This document shows, piece by piece, positions 31,922 through 41,950 of a stretch of 42,061 bases of DNA (positions are counted from its first letter, which is position 1; every line of letters starts with the position of its first letter). The translations under genes were made by a program, and so were the position numbers. This stretch comes from Chara braunii (lineage: Eukaryota; Streptophyta; Charophyceae; Charales; Characeae). Under the pieces are notes generated by a model that was not told the DNA's origin, searched no databases, and was given only the letters and a program-made list of their open reading frames with translations. The stretch covers positions 1,867,671 to 1,909,731 of the forward strand of contig BFEA01000155.1 of assembly GCA_003427395.1 (NCBI GenBank), in the 5' to 3' direction.

Positions 31922-34900
31922 TGTCGGACGGCTGCAATACTACGCCGCCCTTTACTTCCTTTCAGAGGGCACGCGACAACAACTCCACTTGACAGGATTC
32001 TATCTGGCTGGGGTTCACCGACCATGAGGCAGACCAACATCGTGATCATCGAGGTCACCACTGTTTACCGATCGTGCGACGAGACGACACTCCGAAGGGG
32101 CAGAATGGCGACATTTCTCTTTGGCGTTATTTTGCATGGTCAGGACTCGCCGACACCGAGGTAGACCGATGGTACAATCAAGGGGGCTACTTTACCTAGT
32201 CGGGGCTCACCGACCATGACGCAGGCGGGCGCCACGGGCAAGGGGGCCACTCGGCTGGTTGGATTTTCCTTTGAAGGGGCGGTCCCGCTAGGGCGAAGGA
32301 TCCGCCTAGGCCCAATTGATTCGAGACCGGTTTTTTTACTTACGGGGCCCAGCCTGGCACCGCTGCTGTGTGGGAACCGCATAGGCCCGGGCAGGCCTGG
32401 GAAAGGCTCGGGAACAGCTTTGGTACCAGGGCGCTGCAAAGGGCCCAGTTCCCGATGGGAAGGCCCTTTTCGCCAAGAACTTTTCGAAGGCCCAATCAGG
32501 CTCGGGCACAGACCCCGTACCGGGGCGCTGCAAGTTGTCGGCTGCCACAGAGCACACGAGGACAAAGGCTCGCACTCCGAGAAGGACCCGGCAGAGTATA
32601 TAAGCCGAACCGGGCCTAGGCACGGGACAACTCTCGCATGCACGAGTTGGAGGCGCACGGAGGAGAGAGGGAGCACCACTCACGAAGAACGGGGAGAGCC
32701 AGGTAACACAGGTGGATAGTCACGCACGGGTGCACGTGTGCGCAGTCGTGTGCAGCCCCGTCCGCGCACAGTAGGGATCGGGCGCACGTGCCCGTAGCCG
32801 CGCGCAGCCCCGCTCGCGCACAGTCGGGATCGGGCGCACGTGCGCGCAGCCGCGCGCAACCTCGCCCGCGCACAATCGGGATCTGGCGCACGTGTGCGCA
32901 GCCGCGCGCAACCCCGCCCGCGCACTCGGGCACTATTGGATCGGAAGCGCAGCTCACGGACCTGCGCACGCGCACTCGCACATCATCGGATCGGGCACGC
33001 AGCTCACGCACCTGCGCGCGCGCACCCGCGCACCTGCGGACACGCAGCGCGGTCACCCGCGCACTAGCGGACTCGGGGCTGGAGCACCCGCGCACCTGCG
33101 GACACGCAGCGCGGTCACCCGCGCACTAGTGAACTCGGGGCGGGGGCACTCGCGCACCTGCGGACACGCAGCGCGATCACCCGCGCACTCACGGACCGAG
33201 GGCGGGGGCACCCGCGCACTTGGAGATTGGCAGCGCGGCCATCCCCGCACTAGCGGGTTAGGGGAGGGCGCACCCGCACACCTGCGGACAGGCAGCGCTG
33301 CGGCACGCGCACTTACGGACCGAGGGCGGGAGCACTTGCGCACCAGCGGACAGGCAGTGCGGCCACCCATGCACTAGCGGATTCGGGGAGGGGAACCCAC
33401 GCGCAACAGCGGACGAGAGAGCGAGTCACGTAGGGGGGGGAATCCTGTGCGCATCTGCGCGCATCAGTTCACTGGAGAGAGAGAGAGAGCGGGAATCCTG
33501 CGCGCATCCGCACGCATCAGTTCACTCGAGAGAGAGAGCGTGGGGAGCCAGTGTGCGTTCGCGCGCATCAGTTCACCGGAGAGAGAGAGCAGTGGGGACC
33601 CAGTGCGCATCCGCGCGCATCAGCGTGCTGGAGAGAGAGAGAGAGCCACGGGGGAGGGGATTCTACGTGCATCGACACGCGTCAGTGTATGGAGGAGGAG
33701 TGGCCCAGAGGCGCTACCTTCGTCTACCGCGCACTCACGCGCCCACGAACGCGCGACTGAGCACGACCACCCCGTGCCTGTGGGCATACGAACAGGGAAG
33801 CAACTGGAACGTCCAGGCACCACGCAAGGTGGCATCTTTGGATGCGGCTTTGGGTCTTTGAATAGAACCGGGCTGCGGGGCACAGATCGGACCGGACCGG
33901 GCCATCGGGCGCGGATCGGGACATGGGACGAGACAAGGCTTTTGGGACATCGACTGGAACCAGACTAAGTCAGGCCCCGTGATGGGACGCTATCCGAATC
34001 AGGCTCAAGGGAGGGGTTTTTTTACCCGAACGGGTACGCTACCTGAGGGACATTCGATGGGGACACTCGACGGAGGGGGCTTTCTTCTGGGGGCTATCTT
34101 CCCGAACGGGTACGCTACCGGAGCGACACTCGACGGAGGGGTATTTTAGTGAAGGGACACATTTACCGAAGAGGGTGTTTTACCGAACAGACGTTTTACC
34201 GAGCGGCCATTTTTACCGATTGGACGTACTTTACCGGGCAGACACATTTACCTGACGGGTACTTAACCGTGCGGACACACTTACCGGACGGGTACTTTAC
34301 CGGGCGGACACATTTACCTGACGGGTACTTTACCGAGCGGACACACTTACTGGGCAGATACTTTACCGGGCGGACACACTTACCGGACGGGTACTTTACT
34401 AGACGGACACTTTCACCGCATCTTACCGAGGGGGGATAATATCCCGAAGAGGTACTTTCGTGAAGCGGGCTTTCCGAAGGGGTACGTCCGAAGTGGGCTT
34501 CTCGAGGGGGTACTTTTCGTGAAGAGGGCTTTCCGAAGGGGTACGTCCGAAGGGGGCTTCTCGAGCGGGTACTTTCGTGAAGGCTACTTCCGACACTGAG
34601 AGTTCGAGCACTATTCCTTGGGATCGACGAGCGCGTTACAGGCGTCACCCAATCGGGAGGAGGATTAGACGACGTTTGTTGACTAGGTCTGTAGGGACTC
34701 AGACAGACTTTCCAGACACAGGAGCGAGGTGTACGACTGAGGCCGGGAGGAGTGTTTCCCATCCTATTGTTTTGGATTGAATGAAACTACTTCTGTTATT
34801 TATGCCAGACAGTGTTTCGTGAGTTTCTTCTTGCATTGGTCACGGTCGGCTACGATACTTGTATTTGTTGATGTGGGCTGACTTGTTTTGTGCAGGTTAC

Positions 34901-34992
34901 AGGAGCCCCGACCGACCCTCCCGTGGGAGACAGACGCGGCGCGAGGCATAGGGTTCGGACGGCGTGCCAGCAGACCCCTTCAGTCGGTCGAC
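31922..34992 (+). repeat. 3' LTR
   Basis: Starts TGTCGGACGG and matches the 5' LTR throughout. TATATAAG is at 32597-32604. It has four 52-bp units against three in the 5' LTR, fewer 33-bp units, and lacks the 16-bp ATTTTCCCTAAGAGCG-type insertion (near 18449) and the 66-bp segment near 20.9 kb. The intron-like segment is at 34819-34895. It ends at GGTCGAC, after which LINE-B 3' UTR sequence resumes. Confidence 0.9.
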
Positions 34993-35670
34993 GACGTCCC
35001 CCGACGGACTTCCCCGATCCCTTCCCCCCTCACCCACTGGCTCTGGTCGAGTCCCTGTTTTGACTTGCCCCTGTCACGATCTCACCCGCCTGGTCACCCT
35101 ATCTGATCCCCCTCCCCTTTCCCGTCCTTGCGTTCCATCTTTGTTGCATCACTGTTACTTGGATCATATAATCTCATGTAAGCTCATGCAATCTCACCGC
35201 AAGACGGCCCTGCCTCACGGTGCCCCCCGAGGGAGAAAGGGTCGACCATATTCTGTGGAGGTGGAGTGGGGAATCCAAGTCTTTTGCAACATTTCAGCTC
35301 TGAGCTCTGAAGCAGTCAACGNTGCTTCTACAACACATCTTCTTCAAGTTCCTAAGAAACAGGGAGGAACTAGGTTATTCAACAGTGGATATCTGACATC
35401 CTTTTTTGGATGAAGAGGTCTCCCCCCTGTTCTCAAAGAAACCTGCACAGTTAATCCTCTGGAAACCAGAGTAATCAATGCTGGTAGATTTCTTATTCTT
35501 TGTTACTCTTTCTGGTCATGCTCATAATTCTGTATATAGGACGCTGGACCCGTTTTCCAGCAGGTGAAGCTCCCCACCAACAGATGGAGCCTCTCCCCGG
35601 GTGCTAGTGGTGTCTGCTCTTACCAACACCACTAACACTGCAGGGGGTGTGGTTTAAAAAATAATAATAA
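34993..35670 (+). other. LINE-B copy 1 3' UTR and tail
   Basis: From 34998 the sequence aligns with the stretch after 41178 in LINE-B copy 2 (CCCCC, GATTTCCC-like, CCCCTTCC-like). Later shared blocks are AATCAATGCTGG (35474) and GGACGCTGGACCCG with CTCCCCACCAA (35540-35585). It ends in an A-rich tail with AAT repeats. One N at 35322. Confidence 0.7.
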
Positions 35671-35681
35671 TAATTAAAAAA

Positions 35682-35726
<45 letters not shown>
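35654..35726. repeat. (AAT)n and (TA)n microsatellite
   Basis: About five AAT units, an A-run and about 18 TA units. It has probably grown from the poly(A) tail of LINE-B copy 1. Confidence 0.9.
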
Positions 35727-37140
35727 AGATATACCATTTAAGAAAAGATAATTGGATAATACGAATGTGAAATTAGATATTCAAAAAACGACGTTCATTA
35801 GATTTTGAACCTCTACCATGGAAGAATTAAGAAGGAAATCAAAGATAGGTCAGAAATATTCGAAAATTTTTGAGAATGACACTAGAGAAAAACGATTATG
35901 AAAATTGAGAACCAAGAAATCCTCGTTGATAAAATTATAACTACGAGTTCCAAATTACGACTCTTGTTCACGAAATACAAGTATTGAGAAAAACTTCATC
36001 CAGAAACCATATGAGAAGATTAGAAAGACGCTAAGTGTAGACTGATGAGACATGGACTAATACAATCAATCATGTATGGGAACTTTGAAGAAATTCAGAA
36101 AAAAACAGCCCCAACTCAGACAGCCAAACCATGCGTGGGCAGAATCCTAATCCGATAGAAAGCAGTCTCCCATCCCTTCTTCTTCAACCAAACCACAGTT
36201 ACCTCACACCCCTCAAACCCTACCCCTGCATCCTTGGGGAAGGAAAACTCCTTTCCTCCCGCTGCCAGCATTTAGGCTCAAAGCAAAGCAGACACCAAGG
36301 ACATGATCGGCCATCTTCAATCCCCCGAAGAAAATCAAAGACGGTGTGACACCCCCTCACCCAACCTGTTGACGAGTCGCCACAGGGGGTTCAAAACCGC
36401 CTAAACTATACCCATGCCATACTGTTGAGGAAGAAGGAAGGGTTTCCAACCAAGGATGACAAGCCTTAACCTAGTCCGGCAACTCCACACCCTCTGCCCA
36501 TCTGCCCCACCCTCCTCCCCCTACCTTACTAACCGTGGATGTTCCCCGTCACTGCCCAACAGACCCCATCTCCTATACCACGCGCCACCATCTCCCACCG
36601 TCCACCTTGTTGCCAAATTTCCCGTACGTGCCCTTCACTCACCTCGCATCCTTGCATCTCCGCCCATCGCATCGCCTGGCTCTCCAACACATCCCGCGTC
36701 ACATTGCTTCATGTCTGGAATTGCTCCGGTGGGGGCGCAGCGCTCCCGGTCGCGCTGCGCCCCCTATCCTCTTCACGACTGTCATACACGATAATATTTG
36801 GAATTAATTTTCCCCACTTCGCTTTCAAGCACTTCCTGCTATGTGCTTTGGTGTCACTGACAACCTTGATGGTATTCAGTCATTAGTATTCCGTATCTGG
36901 GCATATGTTTAGTTTGGTGCATTCTCTCTTTGTTATTCTTATATGCAAACCCTGGTGTAGTGCAGTATTTTACTCATACTCTGCATTGGGTCATAAGGCT
37001 GGATTTAGGCAACCCTCCATCCCTATTCCCATATATGAGCCCTGATATAACATAACAATTCCAAAATTGCTCATAACTATCTCACCTAATCTCACCTAAT
37101 CTAGAGGCTATTTCAAGGACTGCGGGTTCTCGACTTTAGT
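35727..37140. other. unassigned intergenic DNA
   Basis: A/T-rich to about 36120, then C-rich (36160-36760). Short open frames exist but overlap one another in several frames and lack any recognisable domain, so I call none. No element ends were seen. Confidence 0.5.
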
Positions 37141-38012
37141 TCTGGTTGGTAAATGTGGAAGGTTGGGGGTTGTTTGTAGAAGGCAACGGAACTATTGGAG
37201 GTGGTGGGAGACCTAATAGTTGTGGGAAGGTTGCTGACCTACTAGGCCACGACTAAATAGCATTTAGCGGTCAAAAGAGCAAACTTGGGTTGTACCCATT
37301 GAGATCTGTGGTGCCTGGAAGATGGCAGTTCCTACAGAGGTCCAAGGGTGCAAGGTGGGAATTTCAAACCTCGTCTCGGCAACCCAGGCTCCCCACGGCT
37401 ATTAGCTGCTCTGTCGGGCTGGTATTGGTGCTGTCTTCCTTGGGTGGAAATTTCTTGATCTGCTCGTTAGGCGAATCCTTTTCTGGAACTTTCCAGGGTC
37501 CTCTCTAGTTCACAATCTGTTATTTGGCTTTGTTCATTAGGGTTAAGTCATACCAAGACTATTATAATTTCAAATGGCCGTTTGCCGCTTTCTGGCCACG
37601 TACATAGGCTGGACTCATAGGCTTGCTACAGGTTTTTCGAACATGAATCTTGAATTGGTGACAGGTTAAGGGTGCTGTCAATTTAGACATTAGGGATAAC
37701 TAGTTTCTCAGCTCTGGTACTTCACGCTCGGAAATGCATTTGAAACCGTTTTAGGTTGCTGGACAGGTATTCATAGTATTCATACCTTTTTACTGCGCTT
37801 CAGGGGAATTTTTTTGAGAAACTTCTTTGCGATAACAGAGTGAGAAAATGGGATACTGGACCCGGTTTCCAGTTGTGCTGAAGTTGGGTAATGGGGTAAT
37901 GGCCCCAGTATGTTCATCCGGGTTGAATTGTGAGGTCATCGGCCTCTTATGAACTTTTGTTATTTGTAATAAAGGTGACAAACTTCTCAAAAAAAAAAAA
38001 AAAAAAAAAAAA
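37141..38012 (+). mobile_element. retroposed 3' end with AATAAA and poly(A)
   Basis: Ends with TTTGTAATAAAGGTGAC, about 17 bases and then a run of about 27 A (37990-38016 region). A polyadenylation signal at that distance from an A-run marks a reverse-transcribed 3' end. The segment TACTGGACCCGGTTTCCAG (about 37854) matches the LINE-B 3' UTR (35544 and 41790), so this is probably a 5'-truncated LINE of a related subfamily. The left limit is not visible. Confidence 0.55.
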
Positions 38013-38142
38013 AAAGCACGAGAATTTTCATTGTCAGAGCGTCAAAGATGACAGTCGTGCTTGCTTTGTCTCTTTGTGGTCACAGAGGCTGTCAAAAACG
38101 GCGTGGCGGCCTCAGACATCCTGTTCCCGCAGGTCCCACAAA

Positions 38143-38536
38143 GGGCTTCACCACACCACTCCCGACTTGGGAAAATTTTCGGGAGTGCTCTGGAAGTGAA
38201 AGCCCGCTCGAGAGTGCCTTTCGCCACACTACACTCTCGACCCGGCCACACTCGAAGTCTGAAAATGTCATTTGCCACATATGGACACGATCAGAGTGAA
38301 GCGTCTGGCAGAAGTCGTTTGTCCCTTCCGGCTCCACTCCCAAATCTGGGATGAAACTCGGAGGAGCGAAGGAGGTCTCTCGAAAAAAAAGCTTTGCAGG
38401 CGGTGAGTTCGGGAGTGCTCTCGGGAACCACATTCTGACAGCTCCCGAATTCAATCTGACAGGTTGAACTCGGGAGCTGGTTTGGCGATGCTGCACTCCC
38501 GAAAATGGCCAAGTCGGGAGTAGTGTGGCGAGGCCC
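38143..38536. repeat. nested inverted-repeat (foldback) element
   Basis: Outer arms 38143-38188 and 38493-38536 are reverse complements with few mismatches (core CCACTCCCGACTTGG and TTTTCGGGAGTGC). AAA flanks both ends. A perfect-to-near-perfect inner hairpin lies at 38440-38455 and 38463-38478 (AGCTCCCGAATTCAAT against GTTGAACTCGGGAGCT). No open frame. A foldback or MITE-like element whose transcript would form a long double strand. Confidence 0.75.
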
Positions 38537-39267
38537 AAAGAGCAGATGTTGTGGTCCGCTTGCGCGCGGACTGGGGGGGCAGTGGTGCTCACTGGCAACG
38601 GGTGGCATTGGGTAGCGGCCTGATGACAGGCGGTGTTTCTTGCCCTGTTCAAGCAGATGATTCATTCAAGTGTGGTGCTTCGCACCCCTCACGGACTGGG
38701 CCGGCCGGCGGAACCTTGCTGCAATGCGATGGGCGGGGTGGCAAGCGAGTCGAGTGGCGTTGGTGTTCGATAATGGGGATGAATCATCCCCAGTAACATG
38801 GCCACATACACTGCGGGAATTTTTTTCCCTATGCCCACAGTGGAGCAGTGTTGGTCTGCAGAGCCGCATCGCTCGTGCTGTCCCCATACGACTGCACACC
38901 GTTTCGAGAGTGTGACCACCATCACCACATCGGAGAAAGACTCCGGGGTTCGACGGCCCGCCAGAACCTCCTTCTGCACTGGAGTGAGGCTCCCCAACCA
39001 TCCACGCACAACACCTGCCCTGTCCCGAAGCTCAGAAATCGACGATGCCTGTTCGGAACGGTAGTCCTTAAAGGACCCACCCACCTACCCGGAATTTGGC
39101 GCAAGATACAGGTAACCCAAAGGCAGAGAACGGACCCATAATACACTATCCGCGTTGGTGTCCGCTCCCTCTCCGGTCATACCCCGCACAGAACCGGTTC
39201 CATTGGGTTGCTCCTTGCCACTCCCTGTTAGGAAACTGTGTGTTTTAACAACTATCGACAGGTGAGA
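38537..39267. other. unassigned, possible decayed exon sequence
   Basis: GC-rich with overlapping short frames on both strands, none convincing. It contains the 17-bp palindrome GGGGATGAATCATCCCC (38775-38791) and a donor-like CAGGTAACC at about 39111. I do not recognise a protein. Confidence 0.35.
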
Positions 39268-39450
39268 CCCTTCGCCACACAGGCAATGTCGAAAGTCCGA
39301 GTCCATTACACTCGAAGAGCAAACTTTGAGTTTCGACAACCCCGTGTGGCAAAGGGGGGGTAAACTGTCGACCGCCGACTTTTGAGTTTTTTCTGACACC
39401 TGTAGAAACTCTTTGAGTTTAGACAGCCTGTGTGGCGAGCCTCTCAGACA
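39268..39450. repeat. TIR-2 element
   Basis: About 180 bp. The left terminus (CTTCGCCACACAGGC, TGTCGAAAG) and the right terminus (reverse complement GAGGCTCGCCACACAGGCTG, TCTAAACTC) are inverted repeats. The interior has repeated CTCAAAG/CTTTGAG-type motifs. Related to the fragment at 11036-11170. The TIR start GCCTCGCCACAC also resembles the ends of the foldback at 38143-38536. Confidence 0.6.
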
Positions 39451-39494
39451 TCTACAAGAGAAGCATCCTAGACTAATCACTGCAACCACTATAT

Positions 39495-39615
39495 GCACGG
39501 ACTCACACCAGTGCTTTCCCACATGTATCTGACTGCAAATATGACCAGACCTGGATTAATCTGACCGCAATAACATCCAGATCTTAGTAGAAAAAGTCCA
39601 AGTGTGAGTATGCCC
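39495..39615 (+). mobile_element. MITE-1 copy C, complete
   Basis: 121 bp, flanked by TAT on both sides (39492-39494 and 39616-39618). The right terminus GTGTGAGTATGCCC is well kept; the left terminus GCACGGACTCACAC has diverged. The interior aligns with copy A and with the reverse complement of copy B. Confidence 0.8.
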
Positions 39616-39633
39616 TATCAATGGTAACCAACT

Positions 39634-40191
39634 GTGGGCGGGTCGCCCAATGCTCAACAAAACAACTTCACTCCTTTCGATAGAGAAGAAGACGATAACC
39701 TTTTTGTCCCAGATAATCAATGGGATATGCCTACGATTACAATGACGCCCGCAACGCCTTCAGGCAGACAACAACTTATTACGCAATGGGGGGAAAAGGA
39801 AGGACCTGAAAGTACAAAGGGGGGCAAAAGATCGCGGGGAAGGAACCATGTTGGCATACAGGAAAGACAAAGAAGTCCGCACAGACATAAAGCCTCATAC
39901 GGTATGCCGGACTACTACATAACAACGACCTCGGTGTGGCACTGCACCTTCGGAAAGTGCCTCTGCCCGGCAGCGGGGGCAAGGAAGGGGATACAACAGA
40001 GTGTAACACATGGACTACAACTGGGAAACTGGTTCTTGCCCTACAACGGGTGCAACGAAGGGGATAAACAGAGTCTAACAGAAGGAGTACTGCTGAGGAA
40101 CTGGCTATGCTCCTACAGTGCGTGCGAGGAAGGGGATAAAATGCAGTGTAACGTTGGATGTGGTGAAGGGGGCCAAAGGAGGCTAACGTAA
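39634..40191 (+). pseudogene. possible LINE-B ORF1 remnant with 72-bp repeat
   Basis: An open frame of 185 codons without ATG at the given start. The first part is acidic then basic (FDREEDDNLFVPDNQWDM, then KGGKRSRGRNH). The second part is a 24-codon unit repeated in phase: units begin at 39976, 40048 and 40120 (partial), sharing GxxxGxxQS, N-W and Y near the unit end. I recognise no domain; ORF1 identity is inferred from its place before ORF2 sequence. Confidence 0.4.
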
Positions 40192-40202
40192 ATGGCTTTG
40201 GG

Positions 40203-41248
40203 GTACACTGGTCATGGGAGAGGGGGAGGAGGCCCGGCCTTTTCTACCAGCATCTGGGATACAGGAACTGCCTTTCGACCCCGAGGAATGGAAATGGAAA
40301 CCCGGGAACAGAAGAACAGACCCCACCAAGGAGATTAGTCTTTATAAATTAACTGTGAAATCCACCTATAAAATGCTCAGACCTAAGAGACCTCTGAGAG
40401 ACACGATAATCGACAGGTGGGCGAAACACCTCAATATAGATCGATCTCTCCTCACACCAATCCCCTGGTTCCAGGAAGGAAAAGCAAAACCGGCAAAAGT
40501 TACCTCGCTACAATGGCAGATCGCCCACCGCTGCCTCCCGACTATGAACTGGCTAATTGATCACACAAACCTGGAGCAAAAAGGCCAGGCGCTTCCCTGG
40601 TGTCCGCGATGCCTGCAAGCATTCCCCTCAAGGAAAAGAGCAGAAACTATTNAACATGTGTTNATGCAATGCCCCACAGCNCAGTTAACATGGCGCTGGT
40701 GGGATAGGATATGGAGAAAAATGATCCCGGACCCACCATGGCCGTGGTCATGGCGAGCGATCCTCACAGGTTTCTGGCCACAGCTCCAGGAAGCCCNCGA
40801 CTTTGTGGAAAACATGTTCAGACTGGGCAGGAGATCAGTTCTATGGGGACTTTGGTGGCAAAGGTGCGTCCTGGTGATGGAAGAAGTACGNTTAGAAGGG
40901 CCGGAAGTAACNGAACAAATCCAACAGCAACTAAATATGGAGATTCTGAGGAGATGGCAGACGTTGAAATCTCAACTGGACGTCCTACGAACAAACAGAG
41001 ATATCCAACACGCAATCTCGTCCTTCTGCAAAGATTGGTTAGGAGGAGAGAAAGGAGGATGGATAGCAAAAGTAGAGTGGGGAGGGAATGATGGGCAGCC
41101 AGGGGAACTAGCAGAGTGCAGGGACTACCATCTGGTCCTAAACGATTGGACAATTATAGAACCCACCTTACCGATGCACCCCCCGTCTGATTTCCCGGAC
41201 CCCTTCCTGCCACACCCCTTTTCCCTAGTGGAGAAAATAACAGACTGA
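40203..41248 (+). pseudogene. LINE-B ORF2 C-terminal part (copy 2)
   Basis: Open for 344 codons from the ATG at 40214 and co-linear with 16970-18010 of copy 1. It includes the CPRCLQAF...H...QCP zinc-binding motif (about 40596-40675) and TWRWWDRIW (about 40689), and ends with EPTLPMHPPSDFPDP and a natural stop at 41246-41248. It has one unit where copy 1 has the 69-bp duplication. No endonuclease or RT core remains, so it cannot move itself. It serves as the reference for the breaks in copy 1. Confidence 0.85.
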
Positions 41249-41255
41249 CACATTC

Positions 41256-41495
41256 TGTTCCCTCTCCCTTTTCTTTTCCCTTTTTTTCTTCTTCTTTCCT
41301 CTCTTCCTTTTTTTTTCTCTTCTTTTCCCTTTTTTTCCTTTTTCTTCTCCTCTTTTTTCCTTCCCTTTCCTCCTTCTGTTTTTTTGGTTTTGTTTGTTCA
41401 TTTTCTATCTCCCCTTTTTCTTCTCCTTTCTTCTCCTTTCTCCCTTTTTTCTTTTCTTCTCTTTCTTCTTCCTCTTTTCTTCACTCCACTATCCT
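41256..41495. repeat. long polypyrimidine tract
   Basis: About 240 bp almost entirely C and T on the plus strand (TTTTCTTTTCCC and TTCTTCTTCC motifs), with only scattered purines. It lies in the LINE-B copy 2 3' UTR; copy 1 has no equivalent at its matching place. Confidence 0.9.
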
Positions 41496-41950
41496 TAGCT
41501 GCACAGTCAACCCCCCATTCACTGGGGTAGTCAATGCTGGCAGCCTGACATGCATGATCAAAGTTCAGGTATTCATAGATATTCATAGTATTCTCAGTGA
41601 GTAGCAAGGCGAGGGTGCCTGGAGTACGGTCAGGGACACAGACAGGGTGCGCTGGTGCCCCCAAGTGCCCCTGTTTTGGGACCCTGACCGAGGGTCCTGG
41701 TAGTCAAAGTAGAGGCAATGGGACTGCTGGATCCATTTTCGCAGCACGGCAGCTATCTCACAGCTCATCTCCTTTTTCCACAATGTAAGGGACGCTGGAC
41801 CCGGTTTCCAGCAGGTGTTGCTCCCCACCAATAGATGGAGCCGTCTTGCTGTGCTAGCAGTGTCTGCTCATACCAGCGCCGCTAGCACCGCCCGTTTAAA
41901 AAAAAAAAAGAAAGAAAGAAAAAAAAAAGAAAAAAAAAAGAAAAGAAAAA

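Larger units (their letters stand above)
18011..34992 (+). mobile_element. giant Ty3-type LTR retrotransposon, about 17.0 kb
   Basis: LTRs of about 3355 bp (18011-21365) and 3071 bp (31922-34992) flank a 10.5-kb internal region. Order: primer site, leader, ORF0, second accessory region, gag, PR, RT, RNase H, INT, polypurine tract. PR-RT-RH-INT order and the GPY motif of INT place it in Ty3 (Metaviridae-type). It lies inside LINE-B; candidate 5-bp duplication TACAT (18006-18010) and GACGT (34993-34997), which differ at two positions, so ends may be off by a base or two. In a 130-bp sample at the LTR starts (18019-18148 and 31930-32059) 6 positions differ, 5 of them transitions. Size and an extra 5' frame recall Ogre/Tat elements of plants. 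Confidence 0.9.
13784..35670 (+). mobile_element. LINE-B copy 1, split by an LTR retrotransposon
   Basis: A second L1-type family. ORF2 (13784-18010) is cut in its last part by the LTR element 18011-34992, after which LINE-B resumes: the bases from 34998 align with those following the equivalent point of LINE-B copy 2 (from about 41178). The 3' terminal segment (GGACGCTGGACCCG near 35540, then CTCCCCACCAA) is shared with copy 2 near 41790. It ends in an A-rich AAT-repeat tail near 35655-35670. ORF1 and the first part of the endonuclease are missing or replaced by repeats. Confidence 0.8.
39634..41950 (+). mobile_element. LINE-B copy 2, internally deleted
   Basis: A possible 5' coding section (39634-40195) is joined directly to the last quarter of LINE-B ORF2 (from about 40203). 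The RT core is missing. The 3' UTR contains a long pyrimidine tract, then the LINE-B 3' block (GGACGCTGGACCCGG near 41790, CTCCCCACCAA, GCTAGCAG) and an A-rich tail from 41896 (A runs with G every few bases). Single N at 40652, 40663, 40681, 40798, 40891 and 40912. Confidence 0.7.

Noticed and set aside
35727-37140. Coding exons in the C-rich section near 36.5 kb
   Set aside because: Three overlapping frames are open together because of C-rich composition; none looks like a conserved protein.
37340-37395. Another tRNA-like sequence on the minus strand
   Set aside because: A B-box-like GGTTTGAAATTCCC is present, but the A-box candidate lacks the key A and no stems form.
38551-39146. Host gene with several overlapping frames
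   Set aside because: Frames overlap on both strands, lack any recognisable domain, and no clear start, intron chain or terminator could be supported.
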